From positions 2,914,001 through 2,978,000 of the forward strand of contig NZ_CP047420.1 of NCBI RefSeq assembly GCF_009866655.1: DNA of 64,000 bases, written 5' to 3'. This document shows positions 34,679 through 43,064 of this stretch, piece by piece. Each line of letters starts with the position of its first letter. Position 1 is the stretch's first letter. Both the position numbers and the translations under genes were made by a program. The notes under the pieces are model-generated. The model saw only the letters and a program-made list of their open reading frames with translations. It was not told the origin of the DNA and searched no databases. This stretch comes from Rathayibacter sp. VKM Ac-2804. GTDB lineage: Bacteria; Actinomycetota; Actinomycetes; Actinomycetales; Microbacteriaceae.

Positions 34679-36004
34679 TCACGCGCCGAGCCCGGTGATC
34701 AGGGCGCGGTGGAAGAGCTCGCCGCGCTCGAGGGCCGCGATGTCGGCGCGCTCGTCGACGCCGTGGATCGCGGCGCGCTGCTCCTTCGTCATCAGGAGCG
34801 GTGCGAAGCGGTACACCGCGGGGGCGAAGCGGTGCAGGTGGCGGGAGTCGGTCGCCGCGTTGATGACGTAGGGGACGACCGCCGCCTCGGGGTGCGACAC
34901 GGCGAGCGCCGCCCGCAGCGCCGCGAAGGGGGCGCCGTCGCTCGGCGACTGCGGCGACGGGTCTTCCCCCAGCACCACCTCGACGGTCACCTCGCGGTCG
35001 CGGATCCGCCGGCGGACGCGCTCGGCGGCCCCGGCCGCGGTCTCCCCGGGGGCCAGGCGCAGGTTCAGCACGGCGGTCGCCTCCGCCGCGAGCACGTTGT
35101 CGGCGGTCCCCGCGCGGAGCATCGTCGGCGCGATCGTGGTGCGGACCAGGGCCGCCGTCTCGCCGCCGAGCGCCGCGAGCACGGGCGCGGCCAGCTGCGG
35201 CCGGGCGCCGAGCAGTCGGTAGAGCGCGCCGCGGGCGCCGGGTGCTCGGTCGGCGAGGAGCGCGAGCGCGCGGGCCAGCGCCTCCGGGACCCGGGCGGGG
35301 AAGGTCGAGGGCGTGACCCGGGTGATCGCCCGCGCCAGGCGGCCGACCGCGGTGAGTCGCGGCGGGGCGGAGGCGTGACCGCCGGCGGAGCGCGCGGTCA
35401 GCCGGAGCGTGAGCAGGCCCTTCTCGCCGACGCCGATCATCGCGACCGGCCCGACGACACCGGGCAGCGGCGCCTCGACGACGGCGCTGCCCTCGTCGAG
35501 CACGAGCCAGGGAACGATCCCGCGCTCGTGCAGCGTCTCGGCGATCGCGCGGGCCGATGCCCCGCGCACCTCCTCGTCGCCGCCGAAGGCCAGCAGGACG
35601 TCGCGGGCCGGCACGACGCCGGCGGCCAGGAGGTTCTCGACCGCGTCGAGCACGACGACGAGCGGGCCCTTGTCGTCGAGGGCCCCGCGGCCCCACACGG
35701 CGCCCTCGACGATGTCGCCGCCGAAGGGCGGATGCGTCCAGGCGGCGGGGTCCTCGACCGGCACCACGTCCAGGTGCGCCATCAGGACCAGCGGGTCCGC
35801 ACGGGAGTCGCGGCCCGGCCAGCGGTAGAGGAGTCCGCGGTCGGTGATCCGCTCGGGCTCGAGATGCTCGTGAGTCAGGGGGTAGAGCTCGCGGAGCAGC
35901 GCGAGCGCCTCGTCGACGGTCTCGAGCTCGGCGGAGACGGTGCGGAGGCGGATCAGGCGCGCGAGCCGCTCAGGCAGACCTTGACGCGGAGTGTTGTCGT
36001 GCAG
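34679..36004 (-). CDS. M20-family metallopeptidase with non-standard start
   Basis: An M20 carboxypeptidase-like protein. Metal-site motifs are LMAHLDVVPV (His and Asp), WGRGALDDKGPL (Asp) and FGGDEEVRG (Glu pair), and the insert dimerisation domain follows. The first in-frame ATG (35782) would remove the strand before the first metal His. The frame stays open upstream and encodes family-like sequence (ERLARLIRLRTVS; EHLEPERITDRGLLYRWPG) back to about 36035, without any ATG, GTG or TTG. CTG 36004, with GAGGA 4 nt upstream, is a candidate start giving 441 residues. Otherwise a frameshift may separate it from the ATG at 36038. The start is therefore uncertain; the stop is firm. Confidence 0.7.
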   Translation of the reverse strand: MHDNTPRQGLPERLARLIRLRTVSAELETVDEALALLRELYPLTHEHLEPERITDRGLLYRWPGRDSRADPLVLMAHLDVVPVEDPAAWTHPPFGGDIVEGAVWGRGALDDKGPLVVVLDAVENLLAAGVVPARDVLLAFGGDEEVRGASARAIAETLHERGIVPWLVLDEGSAVVEAPLPGVVGPVAMIGVGEKGLLTLRLTARSAGGHASAPPRLTAVGRLARAITRVTPSTFPARVPEALARALALLADRAPGARGALYRLLGARPQLAAPVLAALGGETAALVRTTIAPTMLRAGTADNVLAAEATAVLNLRLAPGETAAGAAERVRRRIRDREVTVEVVLGEDPSPQSPSDGAPFAALRAALAVSHPEAAVVPYVINAATDSRHLHRFAPAVYRFAPLLMTKEQRAAIHGVDERADIAALERGELFHRALITGLGA

Positions 36005-36251
36005 GGGGTCCTCGATCCGTCGCGGGGCGTCCGCTCATCGTGGCGCACGGGGTGGCGCCCGGGGAGACGGACGCGGCGTCGTCCGGGAGCCCTGCGGGTC
36101 GACCGGACGGGACGAACGAGCGTCCCGCTCGGCTCCGGAGACCCTCGGGTCCGGGTCCGAGCACTGGCCCGCGTGTTTCGAGCATGAGAAATCACGCAGC
36201 GATCTCGCGGCAGGGGTTGCGCCTGGCGCCCGTTCTCGTTGGAATCACCGG

Positions 36252-37628
36252 ATGACCGAAACGACGAACGCCGCCGCCAGTGCCCCCGCGAAGGGCGGAG
36301 GGTCGCTGAAGAAGGTCATCACCGGCCCGCTGCTCTTCGCCTTCATCGTCGGCGACACCCTCGGCGCCGGCATCTACACGCTGGTCGGCACGATGGCCGC
36401 CGACGTCGGCGGGGTGATCTGGCTGCCGCTGCTGATCGCGCTCGTCATCGCGCTGCTGACCGCCGGCACCTACGCCGAGCTGATCACCAAGTACCCGCAC
36501 GCCGGCGGTGCCGCCCGATACGTGGACCGGGCGTTCGGCAAGCCGTACCTGTCGTTCCTGGTCGGCTTCCTGATGATGGCCTCCGGCATCACGACCGCCG
36601 CCTCGCTCGCCAACGCGTTCGCCGGCGACTACCTCGGCGCGCTGCTCGACGTGCCGCCCGCGCCCACCGCGATCGTCTTCATCGCGATCCTCACGCTGAT
36701 CAACCTGCGCGGGGTGAAGGAGTCGCTGACCGCGAACCTGGTCGCCTCGGTGATCGAGGTGAGCGGCCTGGTCATCGTGATCGTCTGCGCCGCGATCTTC
36801 TTCGGCGGCGGCAACGGCGACGCGGCCCGCGTCTTCGAGTTCAACCCCGACGTCGCGCCGCTGCAGGGCGCGTTCGCCGCCTCCATCGTCGCCTTCTTCT
36901 CCTTCCTCGGCTTCGAGGCCGCGGCGAACATGGCCGAGGAGGTCCGCAACCCCTCGAAGGTCTACCCGCGCGCGCTGTTCGGCGCCCTGATCACCGCCGC
37001 CGTGGTCTACCTCCTGATCGCCCTGGGAGCCGTGATCGTGCTGCCGAACGAGGAGCTCGCGGAGTCGACGGGCCCGCTGCTCGACGTGGTCGCGGCCAGC
37101 GGAGTGGCGGTGCCGCCGTGGCTGTTCGGCCTGATCGCGCTCATCGCGATCGCGAACGGCGCGCTGCTGTTCATGGTGATGGCGAGCCGGGTGGGCTTCG
37201 GACTGGCGAAGTCGGGCCTGATGCCGAGCGCCTTCGGCCGCGTCCTGCCGAACCGCCGCACCCCCTGGGTCTCGATCGTCGTGGTCGGCGGGGTGACCAT
37301 GCTGCTCAGCCTCGTCGGCGATGTCGGCACGCTGGCCGAGACGACCGTGCTGCTGCTGCTCCTGGTCTTCATCTCCGCGAACATCTCGGTGCTGGTGCTG
37401 AAGAAGGATCGCGTCGACCACCCGCACTACTCGGTGCCGCGCGTCGTCCCGGTCCTGGCGATCATCGCGAGCGTCGTGCTGCTGACGCAGCAGACCGGCG
37501 TGGTCTGGCTCGGGACCGCCGGCTACGTGGTCGTCGGGACGCTGCTGTTCCTGGCGACGCGCTTCGGCAAGAAGAAGCACGCGGAGCAGACCGCGGCGGC
37601 CGAGAGCGAGGACGCGGACCGCTCCTGA
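36252..37628 (+). CDS. APC-family amino acid permease
   Basis: A 458-residue transporter with about 12 hydrophobic helices. GDTLGAGIYTLVGTMAADVGG (first helix, split across the text as GDTLGAGIYTL and AADVGG) and FFSFLGFEAAANMAEEVRNP (helices 6-7) are APC signatures. ATG 36252 is chosen; the upstream open frame is not coding in character. A Lys-rich C-terminus (RFGKKKHAEQ) is cytoplasmic. Substrate unknown; distinct from the ethanolamine-type permease at 18561. Confidence 0.87.
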   Translation: MTETTNAAASAPAKGGGSLKKVITGPLLFAFIVGDTLGAGIYTLVGTMAADVGGVIWLPLLIALVIALLTAGTYAELITKYPHAGGAARYVDRAFGKPYLSFLVGFLMMASGITTAASLANAFAGDYLGALLDVPPAPTAIVFIAILTLINLRGVKESLTANLVASVIEVSGLVIVIVCAAIFFGGGNGDAARVFEFNPDVAPLQGAFAASIVAFFSFLGFEAAANMAEEVRNPSKVYPRALFGALITAAVVYLLIALGAVIVLPNEELAESTGPLLDVVAASGVAVPPWLFGLIALIAIANGALLFMVMASRVGFGLAKSGLMPSAFGRVLPNRRTPWVSIVVVGGVTMLLSLVGDVGTLAETTVLLLLLVFISANISVLVLKKDRVDHPHYSVPRVVPVLAIIASVVLLTQQTGVVWLGTAGYVVVGTLLFLATRFGKKKHAEQTAAAESEDADRS

Positions 37629-37656
37629 GCCGGAATCGGCGCGTCGGCCGCGCACG

Positions 37657-37727
37657 ATCTCGGCTGAGAGAGGTGGGCGTCCCCTGTGGGGCGAGGCCCA
37701 CCCGATTCAGCTGATGTTGCGCGGCGG
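37657..37727. repeat. Palindromic intergenic element, second family, copy 2
   Basis: It contains a strong internal hairpin (37672-37702: GGTGGGC...GCCCACC with inner CCCC-TGT-GGGG) flanked by GGCTGAGAG on the left and CAGCTGATGTTGCGCGGC on the right. The same layout is seen at 58029-58094. It follows the permease stop by about 28 nt and precedes the GNAT gene, so it may also act as a terminator. Confidence 0.6.
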
Positions 37728-37744
37728 GTGTGGGACCGTGGGGC

Positions 37745-38212
37745 ATGTCCGTCTCCCTCGCGCCGTTCCCGCTCGCCGAACTCGCCGAGTGGATGTCCGT
37801 CCAGCGCGCGTCCTACGTCGCGGACCGGATGCGCGCGGGCGACGACGAGGCCGCGGCGTTGCGGAACGCCGACGCGAACGACGAGCGACTGTTCCCGGGC
37901 GGCGTCCTCGCACCGGGCCACGACGTGCTGCGGGTCCTCGACGACGGGCGCCCGGTCGGCGTGATCTGGGTGGGGCCGCACCCGCAGGAGCTCGAGGGCG
38001 TCGCCTCCATCTGGGACGTCGAGGTCGACCCGTCGGAGCGCGGCCGCGGGTTCGGCCGCGCGGCGATGCTGCTGGCGGAGGAGCACGCCCGCTCGCGCGG
38101 CTACCGGGCGCTCGCGCTGAACGTCTTCGGCTTCAACATGACGGCGCGGGGACTGTACGAGTCGCTCGGCTACGAGCCGACGTCGCTCCAGATGCGCAAG
38201 GAGCTCGGCTGA
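37745..38212 (+). CDS. GNAT-family N-acetyltransferase
   Basis: A 155-residue acetyltransferase. The acetyl-CoA loop is VDPSERGRGFGRAAM (about 97-111), preceded by the core strand ASIWDVEV; LNVFGFNMTARGLYESLGY (about 127-145) is the standard C-terminal GNAT motif. ATG 37745 is preferred over the ATG 15 nt earlier. Substrate unknown. Confidence 0.88.
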   Translation: MSVSLAPFPLAELAEWMSVQRASYVADRMRAGDDEAAALRNADANDERLFPGGVLAPGHDVLRVLDDGRPVGVIWVGPHPQELEGVASIWDVEVDPSERGRGFGRAAMLLAEEHARSRGYRALALNVFGFNMTARGLYESLGYEPTSLQMRKELG

Positions 38213-38377
38213 CCGGACGCGGAACGGGCTATGGCGTCACCGCGGGGCCCGGTTCGGGTCCGTTCGGCGTCGGACCGAGAGTCGAGTGGACGCAGAACGG
38301 CCCGAGGACCGGTCGGACGCGGCACACTCCTCCTCGCACGACGGGGTCAGCGGGACCGCCGCTGTAGGTTGGCAGCC

Positions 38378-38695
38378 ATGCCCGATGACGACGTCCTCGA
38401 CGCCCTCCGCGCCTTCGTCCGGGAGCGGGAGTGGGCGCAGTTCCACTCGCCGGAGAACCTCGCGAAGAGCATCAGCATCGAGTCCGGCGAGCTGCTCGAG
38501 TGCTTCCAGTGGGGCGGGAGCGACCTCCCGGCGGCGATCGAGGAGCTCGCGGACGTCCTGACGTACTGCTTCCTCCTCGCGGACCGGCTCGGGGTCGATC
38601 CCGGCGCAATCGTCCTCGACAAGCTCGAGAAGACGCGCGCGAAGTACCCGGTGGAGAAGGCGCGGGGTCGGAGCGAGAAGCATGACCGGCTTTGA
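38378..38695 (+). CDS. MazG-like nucleotide pyrophosphohydrolase
   Basis: A 105-residue all-alpha NTP pyrophosphohydrolase. The metal-binding motifs are ESGELLECFQW (ExxE) and EELADVLTYCF (ExxD). Short single-domain relatives hydrolyse (d)NTPs to the monophosphate. Its last 14 nt overlap the start of the GIY-YIG/DUF2075 gene, so the two are coupled. The pairing suggests control of nucleotides during stress or phage attack, an inference. Confidence 0.88.
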   Translation: MPDDDVLDALRAFVREREWAQFHSPENLAKSISIESGELLECFQWGGSDLPAAIEELADVLTYCFLLADRLGVDPGAIVLDKLEKTRAKYPVEKARGRSEKHDRL

Positions 38696-40400
38696 GCTCG
38701 AGCGGCTGCCCTTCGACGGGGACCGGGTGCGCGCCTGGGGAGCCGCCGATCCCCGCCACCGCAACTGGCCCGTCGTCTACGTCCTCGACAGCGCCTCGGA
38801 GGTCTACGTGGGCGAGTCGCTCAACGCGGAGGCGCGACTGCGCCAGCACCTGGACTCGCCGGCCAAGAGCCGACTCGATCGCGTGCGGGTGGTCTTCGAC
38901 GACACCTTCAACAAGTCGGCCTGCCTCGATCTCGAGTCGTTCCTCCTGCGGATGCTCGCCGGCGAGGGACGTCTGACCGTCCTCAATCAGAACGCCGGCA
39001 TCACCGACGCCGACTACTTCGACCGCGCCTCTTACCGGGAGACGTTCGACGAGGTCTTCGAGGTGCTCCGCACCCAGGAGCACCTCTTCCAGCGGACGCT
39101 CCCGGAGATCGTCAACAGCGACCTCTTCAAGCTGTCGCCGTTCAAGGCGCTCAACCACGATCAGGCCGTCGCCGTAGAGGACATCCTCGAGGGGCTGTTC
39201 GCCGACCTCGAGTCCGGCGAGCGGAGCACCGTCGTCGTGCAGGGCGACCCGGGGACCGGGAAGACCGTCGTCGCCATCTACCTGCTGAAGCTCTTGCAGG
39301 ACATCCTCCGGCACGATCCGGAGGAGCCGCTGGACGCCGACTCCGTCTTCAGCGAGTTCTTCACCCCGGGGCACGCCGAGCTGCTCGCGACGCTGCGGGT
39401 CGGACTGGTCGTGCCGCAGCAGTCGCTGCGCGGATCGATCTCGCGGGTGTTCACCCTCACGCCGGGGCTGTCGAAGGACCTCGTGCTGACGCCGTTCCAG
39501 GTCGGCGAGAGCGAGGAGCCCTTCGACCTCCTGCTCGTCGACGAGGCGCACCGGCTCAGCCAGCGCGCGAATCAGCCGTCGGGGCCGCTGAACCGGAAGT
39601 TCATCGACATCAACAAGCGCCTCTTCGGCGAGGACTCGCTGGAGCACACGCAGCTCGACTGGATCCGCGCGCGGAGCCGGCACACGATCCTGATGCTGGA
39701 CACCGCGCAGACCGTGCGCCCGGCGGACCTGCCCGCGACAGTCACCCGAGCCGTTCTGGCGGAGGCGTCGGCCGCGGGTCGTCTCTACCCGCTCCGCTCG
39801 CAGATGCGCATCGCCGCCGACAAGGACTACGTCGGGTACGTGCGAGCCGTGCTGTCCGACGATCCGCCCCGCGCTCGCGAGGACTTCGGCGAGTACGACC
39901 TCCGCTTCTTCGACGATCCGAGCGAGCTGCGGCGGGCCGTCGTGCAGCGCGACCGGGAGCACGGCCTCTCGCGCCTGGTCGCCGGGTACGCGTGGAAGTG
40001 GGTCACGAAGACGGACAAGAGCGCGTTCGACATCGTGATCGGCGACGAATCCCTCCGCTGGAATCAGACGCAGCGCGACTGGATCAACTCCCCCGGCGCG
40101 ATCGACGAGGTCGGCTCGATCCACACGGTGCAGGGCTACGACCTGAACTACGCGGGCGTGATCATCGGGCGGGACCTGCGCTACGACACCGTTTCGGGCC
40201 GCATCGTCTTCGATCGCGCGCACTCCTTCGACAAGAAGGGCCGCGAGAACAACAAGAAGCTGGGAATCACCTACAGCGACGAGGACCTGCTCTCGTACGT
40301 CCGCAACATCTACACGGTGCTGCTCACGCGCGGGATCAGGGGGACGTACGTGTACGTCTGCGACGAAGCGCTGCGCGAGCACCTGGCCCGCTGCTTCTGA
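38682..40400 (+). CDS. GIY-YIG and DUF2075 (Schlafen-like) ATPase
   Basis: A 572-residue fusion. The N-terminal GIY-YIG-like region (about 30-110) has WPVVYVLDSASEVYVGES and a basic helix with Arg. An SF1-like DUF2075 ATPase follows with Walker A GDPGTGKT (about 188-195), Walker B LLLVDEAHRLSQR (about 284), HTILMLDTAQTV (sensor, about 337), SIHTVQGYDLNY (about 480) and LLTRGIRGTYVYV (about 547). DUF2075 proteins are linked to nucleic-acid processing and defence. It overlaps the MazG-like gene by 14 nt and is followed by an AbiE pair. Function is inferred from domains only. Confidence 0.85.
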   Translation: MTGFELERLPFDGDRVRAWGAADPRHRNWPVVYVLDSASEVYVGESLNAEARLRQHLDSPAKSRLDRVRVVFDDTFNKSACLDLESFLLRMLAGEGRLTVLNQNAGITDADYFDRASYRETFDEVFEVLRTQEHLFQRTLPEIVNSDLFKLSPFKALNHDQAVAVEDILEGLFADLESGERSTVVVQGDPGTGKTVVAIYLLKLLQDILRHDPEEPLDADSVFSEFFTPGHAELLATLRVGLVVPQQSLRGSISRVFTLTPGLSKDLVLTPFQVGESEEPFDLLLVDEAHRLSQRANQPSGPLNRKFIDINKRLFGEDSLEHTQLDWIRARSRHTILMLDTAQTVRPADLPATVTRAVLAEASAAGRLYPLRSQMRIAADKDYVGYVRAVLSDDPPRAREDFGEYDLRFFDDPSELRRAVVQRDREHGLSRLVAGYAWKWVTKTDKSAFDIVIGDESLRWNQTQRDWINSPGAIDEVGSIHTVQGYDLNYAGVIIGRDLRYDTVSGRIVFDRAHSFDKKGRENNKKLGITYSDEDLLSYVRNIYTVLLTRGIRGTYVYVCDEALREHLARCF

Positions 40401-40457
40401 GCGGGGAATCGCGGAGCCGCAGACGTTCGGAGTCAAACGACACGACGAAAACCAGTA

Positions 40458-40474
40458 CAGGTATACTGCACCTG
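40458..40474. promoter_or_regulatory. Inverted repeat and -10 element of the AbiE operon
   Basis: CAGGT and ACCTG flank a 7-nt centre (ATACTGC), and TATACT (40462-40467) is a good -10 hexamer overlapping the left arm. The abiEi GTG is 37 nt downstream of the -10, with GAGAGG before it. AbiEi antitoxins are known to repress their own operon by binding inverted repeats, so this is a likely operator. The -35 is weak. Confidence 0.55.
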
Positions 40475-40503
40475 AACCGAATTCTGCTGACGAGAGGGCG
40501 AGC

Positions 40504-41085
40504 GTGGACGCCGCGACCGTGCCGGACCTGCTCGACTACCGCGGTCTGGCTGCGCAAGGCCTCACCCGATACGGCCTCGACGGCTTGATCCGGACGGGCG
40601 AGTTCGAGCGCATCGCTCCCGGCCTGTTCCTGCGATCGGGGCTCGCCGACGACACGACGGCGGCATGGATCGCGATCGCGGCGAAGAACGCGGACGCCAC
40701 GCTGTGCCTGCTCACGGCGCTCTCGCTGCACGAGCTGACCGACGAGATCCCTTCTCGAAGCGACGTCGCTGTTCCACGCGGCGCTCAGACGGTCACCGTG
40801 CATCACGCCCTCCTCACCTGGCACCGGTTCGACGCCGGCACGTTCGGCGTCGGTCGCGGTGAACACGCACTCCCCGGCGGGATGTCGATCGGCCTCTACT
40901 CGGCCGAGCGCACCCTGATCGACGTCTTCCGGCTGCGGCACGTCTGGGGCACTGACCTCGCGCTCGGCGCGCTCAAGCAGTGGCTCCGCAGGCGGGGCAG
41001 CAGCCCGGGTGCGCTGCTCGCGATGGCTGAGGACTTCCCGATGGCGCGTCCCGCACTCCAGCAGGCGCTGGAGGTTCTTCTGTGA
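40504..41085 (+). CDS. abiEi: AbiEi-like type IV antitoxin/repressor
   Basis: A 193-residue protein starting at GTG 40504. The N-terminal winged helix (about 1-65; GLTRYGLDGLIRTGEFERIAPG) and the C-terminal domain with SIGLYSAERTLIDVFRLRH follow the AbiEi pattern. It overlaps the toxin gene by 4 nt (GTGA). In characterised systems AbiEi neutralises AbiEii without direct contact and represses the operon. Confidence 0.85.
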   Translation: MDAATVPDLLDYRGLAAQGLTRYGLDGLIRTGEFERIAPGLFLRSGLADDTTAAWIAIAAKNADATLCLLTALSLHELTDEIPSRSDVAVPRGAQTVTVHHALLTWHRFDAGTFGVGRGEHALPGGMSIGLYSAERTLIDVFRLRHVWGTDLALGALKQWLRRRGSSPGALLAMAEDFPMARPALQQALEVLL

Positions 41086-41981
41086 GCCCTGGTCCGCAGC
41101 ACGGCACCCCGGCGGGAGACGCGATTCTCGCCATCCGCGCCTTCGCCCGGCAGTCCGGCGCGGACGTGCAGGAGCTGATGACCTTGTACGCGCTCGAGGG
41201 GCTGCTGGCGCGGATCGCGCTCTCCGAGTACCGCGAGGACTTCGTTCTCAAGGGCGGTGTGCTGCTCGCCGCATTCGCTACGCGCCGCCCGACGAAGGAC
41301 ATCGACCTCCAGGCGACCGGACTCGACGGTGACCCCGAGGAGGTCGCGGAGCGTGTTCGAGCGATCGCGGCGCTGGGGTGTCCCGACGGCCTCGTCTTCG
41401 ACCCCTCCGCGGTCACCGCGACGACGATCCGCGACGAGGACGAGTACGCCGGCGTGCGAGTGAGACTGACCGCGCGGCTCGCCTCTGCGCGGTTGACCAT
41501 CGGGATGGACGTGAACTTCGGCGACCCGATCTGGCCTGCGCCGCGCCTCATCGACCTGCCGCGCGTCGTTCCTCTCGGCCTCCCACCCGTGACAGTGCTC
41601 GGGTACCCGCTGACGATGGTGCTCGCCGAGAAGATCATCACTGCCGTCGACCGCGGTGTCGCCAATACTCGATGGCGCGATTTCGCAGACGTCCACGTGC
41701 TCACACGACTCCACTCGGTCGACGCAGGAGAGCTCCGCACCTCGATGACCGCTGTCGCCGAGTACCGCGAGGTCGCGCTGGCGCCCCTCCTGCCCGCGCT
41801 CGCGCCTATGAGCGAACGAGCGCAGCAGAAGTACCGCGCCTGGCGTACCCGCTCGCACCGTGACGGCGAGCTCCCCGAGGCGTTCGGCGACCTGCTCGGC
41901 GCGGTCGCGCGCTTCAGCGACCCGGTGCTGTCCGCCGCAGTGCCAGGTCGATGGAATCCTGTCGTCGCGACCTGGGAGTGA
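41082..41981 (+). CDS. abiEii: AbiEii-like nucleotidyltransferase toxin
   Basis: A 299-residue protein starting at GTG 41082. The nucleotidyltransferase motif FVLKGGVLLAAF...RPTKDIDL (about 50-72) has GG then DxD, as in AbiEii; the helper motif VLAEKIITAVDRGVANTRWRDFAD (seen as VLAEKI and RWRDFADV) carries the conserved Lys and Asp. AbiEii enzymes are type IV toxins; relatives MenT modify tRNA ends. Partner abiEi is immediately upstream, so the pair looks intact and functional. Confidence 0.88.
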   Translation: MSPGPQHGTPAGDAILAIRAFARQSGADVQELMTLYALEGLLARIALSEYREDFVLKGGVLLAAFATRRPTKDIDLQATGLDGDPEEVAERVRAIAALGCPDGLVFDPSAVTATTIRDEDEYAGVRVRLTARLASARLTIGMDVNFGDPIWPAPRLIDLPRVVPLGLPPVTVLGYPLTMVLAEKIITAVDRGVANTRWRDFADVHVLTRLHSVDAGELRTSMTAVAEYREVALAPLLPALAPMSERAQQKYRAWRTRSHRDGELPEAFGDLLGAVARFSDPVLSAAVPGRWNPVVATWE

Positions 41982-42069
41982 CGGTGAGGCTTCGCTGCCG
42001 ACCGGCGCGGGGATCCGGGACGACGAGGCTGCACGAGCCCGCGCTCGAGGTCGGTGTCGCCCGACGCGG

Positions 42070-42843
42070 TCAAGGGCCGGAGAACGCGACAGCGATCGCG
42101 CCGCTCGGGACGGAGGCGGCGGCGAGTGTGGCCGCGGCGCGGTCGGCGTCGCTCGTCAGGGTCACGGCGAGGTGGTCGGGGTCGGCGCGGAAGGCCGCGA
42201 CGGGGACCGCGGACGAGATCGCGGTCCAGAGGCGCTCGGCGTCGTCGAGCCAGGGGCCCGGGGTGCCGCTGACGAGGAGCGCGCGGTCGGCGCTCTGGAC
42301 GCTGACGTGGGGTGCCGGGGTGTCCGGGAGCAGGGCGGGGGCGCTCCGGGCGAGCGCGAAGGCGTCGGCGGCGGTCGCGCCGTCCGACAGGAAGAGGCTC
42401 AGGCCGCTCACGCGGTCCTCGCTGTCGTCGGCGGCGAGGGCGAGGGACTCGACTCGCGGGTCGTCCCGGAGCGAGAGCGCGGCGGCGATCCGGCCGGACG
42501 TGAGGTCCTCGTCGCCGGACACGGGCAGAGTGAGGTCCTCGGCGTCGAGGAGGATCCGCACGTCGCCCGTCGGGCGCTTCGCGGCGAAGGCGGCCAACCG
42601 GTCGGCGAGGGACGTCACGTCGGCGTCGGAGAGGTCCTCGCGGGCGACGACCTCTGCGCTGACTCCGCCGGTGAAGGGCATGTCCTCGACCGTCGCGAGC
42701 TCGAGGTCGGCGACCGCGTCGTCGCTGCCGAAGGTGCGTGTGAAGTCGGCGCGGAAGGAGTCACCGCTGCAGCCGGCGAGCAGGAGTACAGCCGTCAGGA
42801 CGACGGCGGCCCGGCCGAGCCCGCGCACCCTCCCCTGTCTCAT
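42070..42843 (-). CDS. Predicted lipoprotein
   Basis: A 257-residue exported protein. The signal peptide ends in a lipobox (VLLLAGCSG, Cys about 25), so the mature form is lipid-anchored. The rest is mixed alpha/beta with no recognised domain, Asp/Ala-rich; it has two apparent repeats of a RLAAFA/ADRLxxA type that I would not insist on. ATG 42843 was chosen. It is followed by the flotillin gene's terminator but is not coupled to it. Confidence 0.75.
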   Translation of the reverse strand: MRQGRVRGLGRAAVVLTAVLLLAGCSGDSFRADFTRTFGSDDAVADLELATVEDMPFTGGVSAEVVAREDLSDADVTSLADRLAAFAAKRPTGDVRILLDAEDLTLPVSGDEDLTSGRIAAALSLRDDPRVESLALAADDSEDRVSGLSLFLSDGATAADAFALARSAPALLPDTPAPHVSVQSADRALLVSGTPGPWLDDAERLWTAISSAVPVAAFRADPDHLAVTLTSDADRAAATLAAASVPSGAIAVAFSGP

Positions 42844-43027
42844 CGGGCCAGCGTACGTCCGGACCGCGGAGTGCACGGGGAGTGGACGGATCGCCCTCCG
42901 CGTGCTCGTCGAGCGAGGGGAGCGTGTCGATCCGGCGCGGAGGGTCCGGTGGGAGCCGTCGAGGCAGCCGTTGGTGACGGATCGATGCTGTGGCGAGTAG
43001 TCGGGGCCGGCACCCGCCGGCACGACG

Positions 43028-43060
43028 CCGGGCCGCCCGCGTCGAGGGCGGGCGGCCCGG
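43028..43060 (-). terminator. GC-rich hairpin after the flotillin gene
   Basis: A 13-bp perfect stem (43028-43040 with 43048-43060) and a 7-nt loop begin 4 nt after the flotillin stop on the minus strand. There is no U-tract, as is common in high-GC actinobacteria, so it is a plausible but not classic intrinsic terminator. Confidence 0.55.
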
Positions 43061-43064
43061 GTCG

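Noticed and set aside
38682..40400. UvrC or a homing endonuclease, from the GIY-YIG-like domain
   Set aside because: The remainder is a DUF2075 ATPase and no UvrC helix-hairpin-helix or intron context is present.
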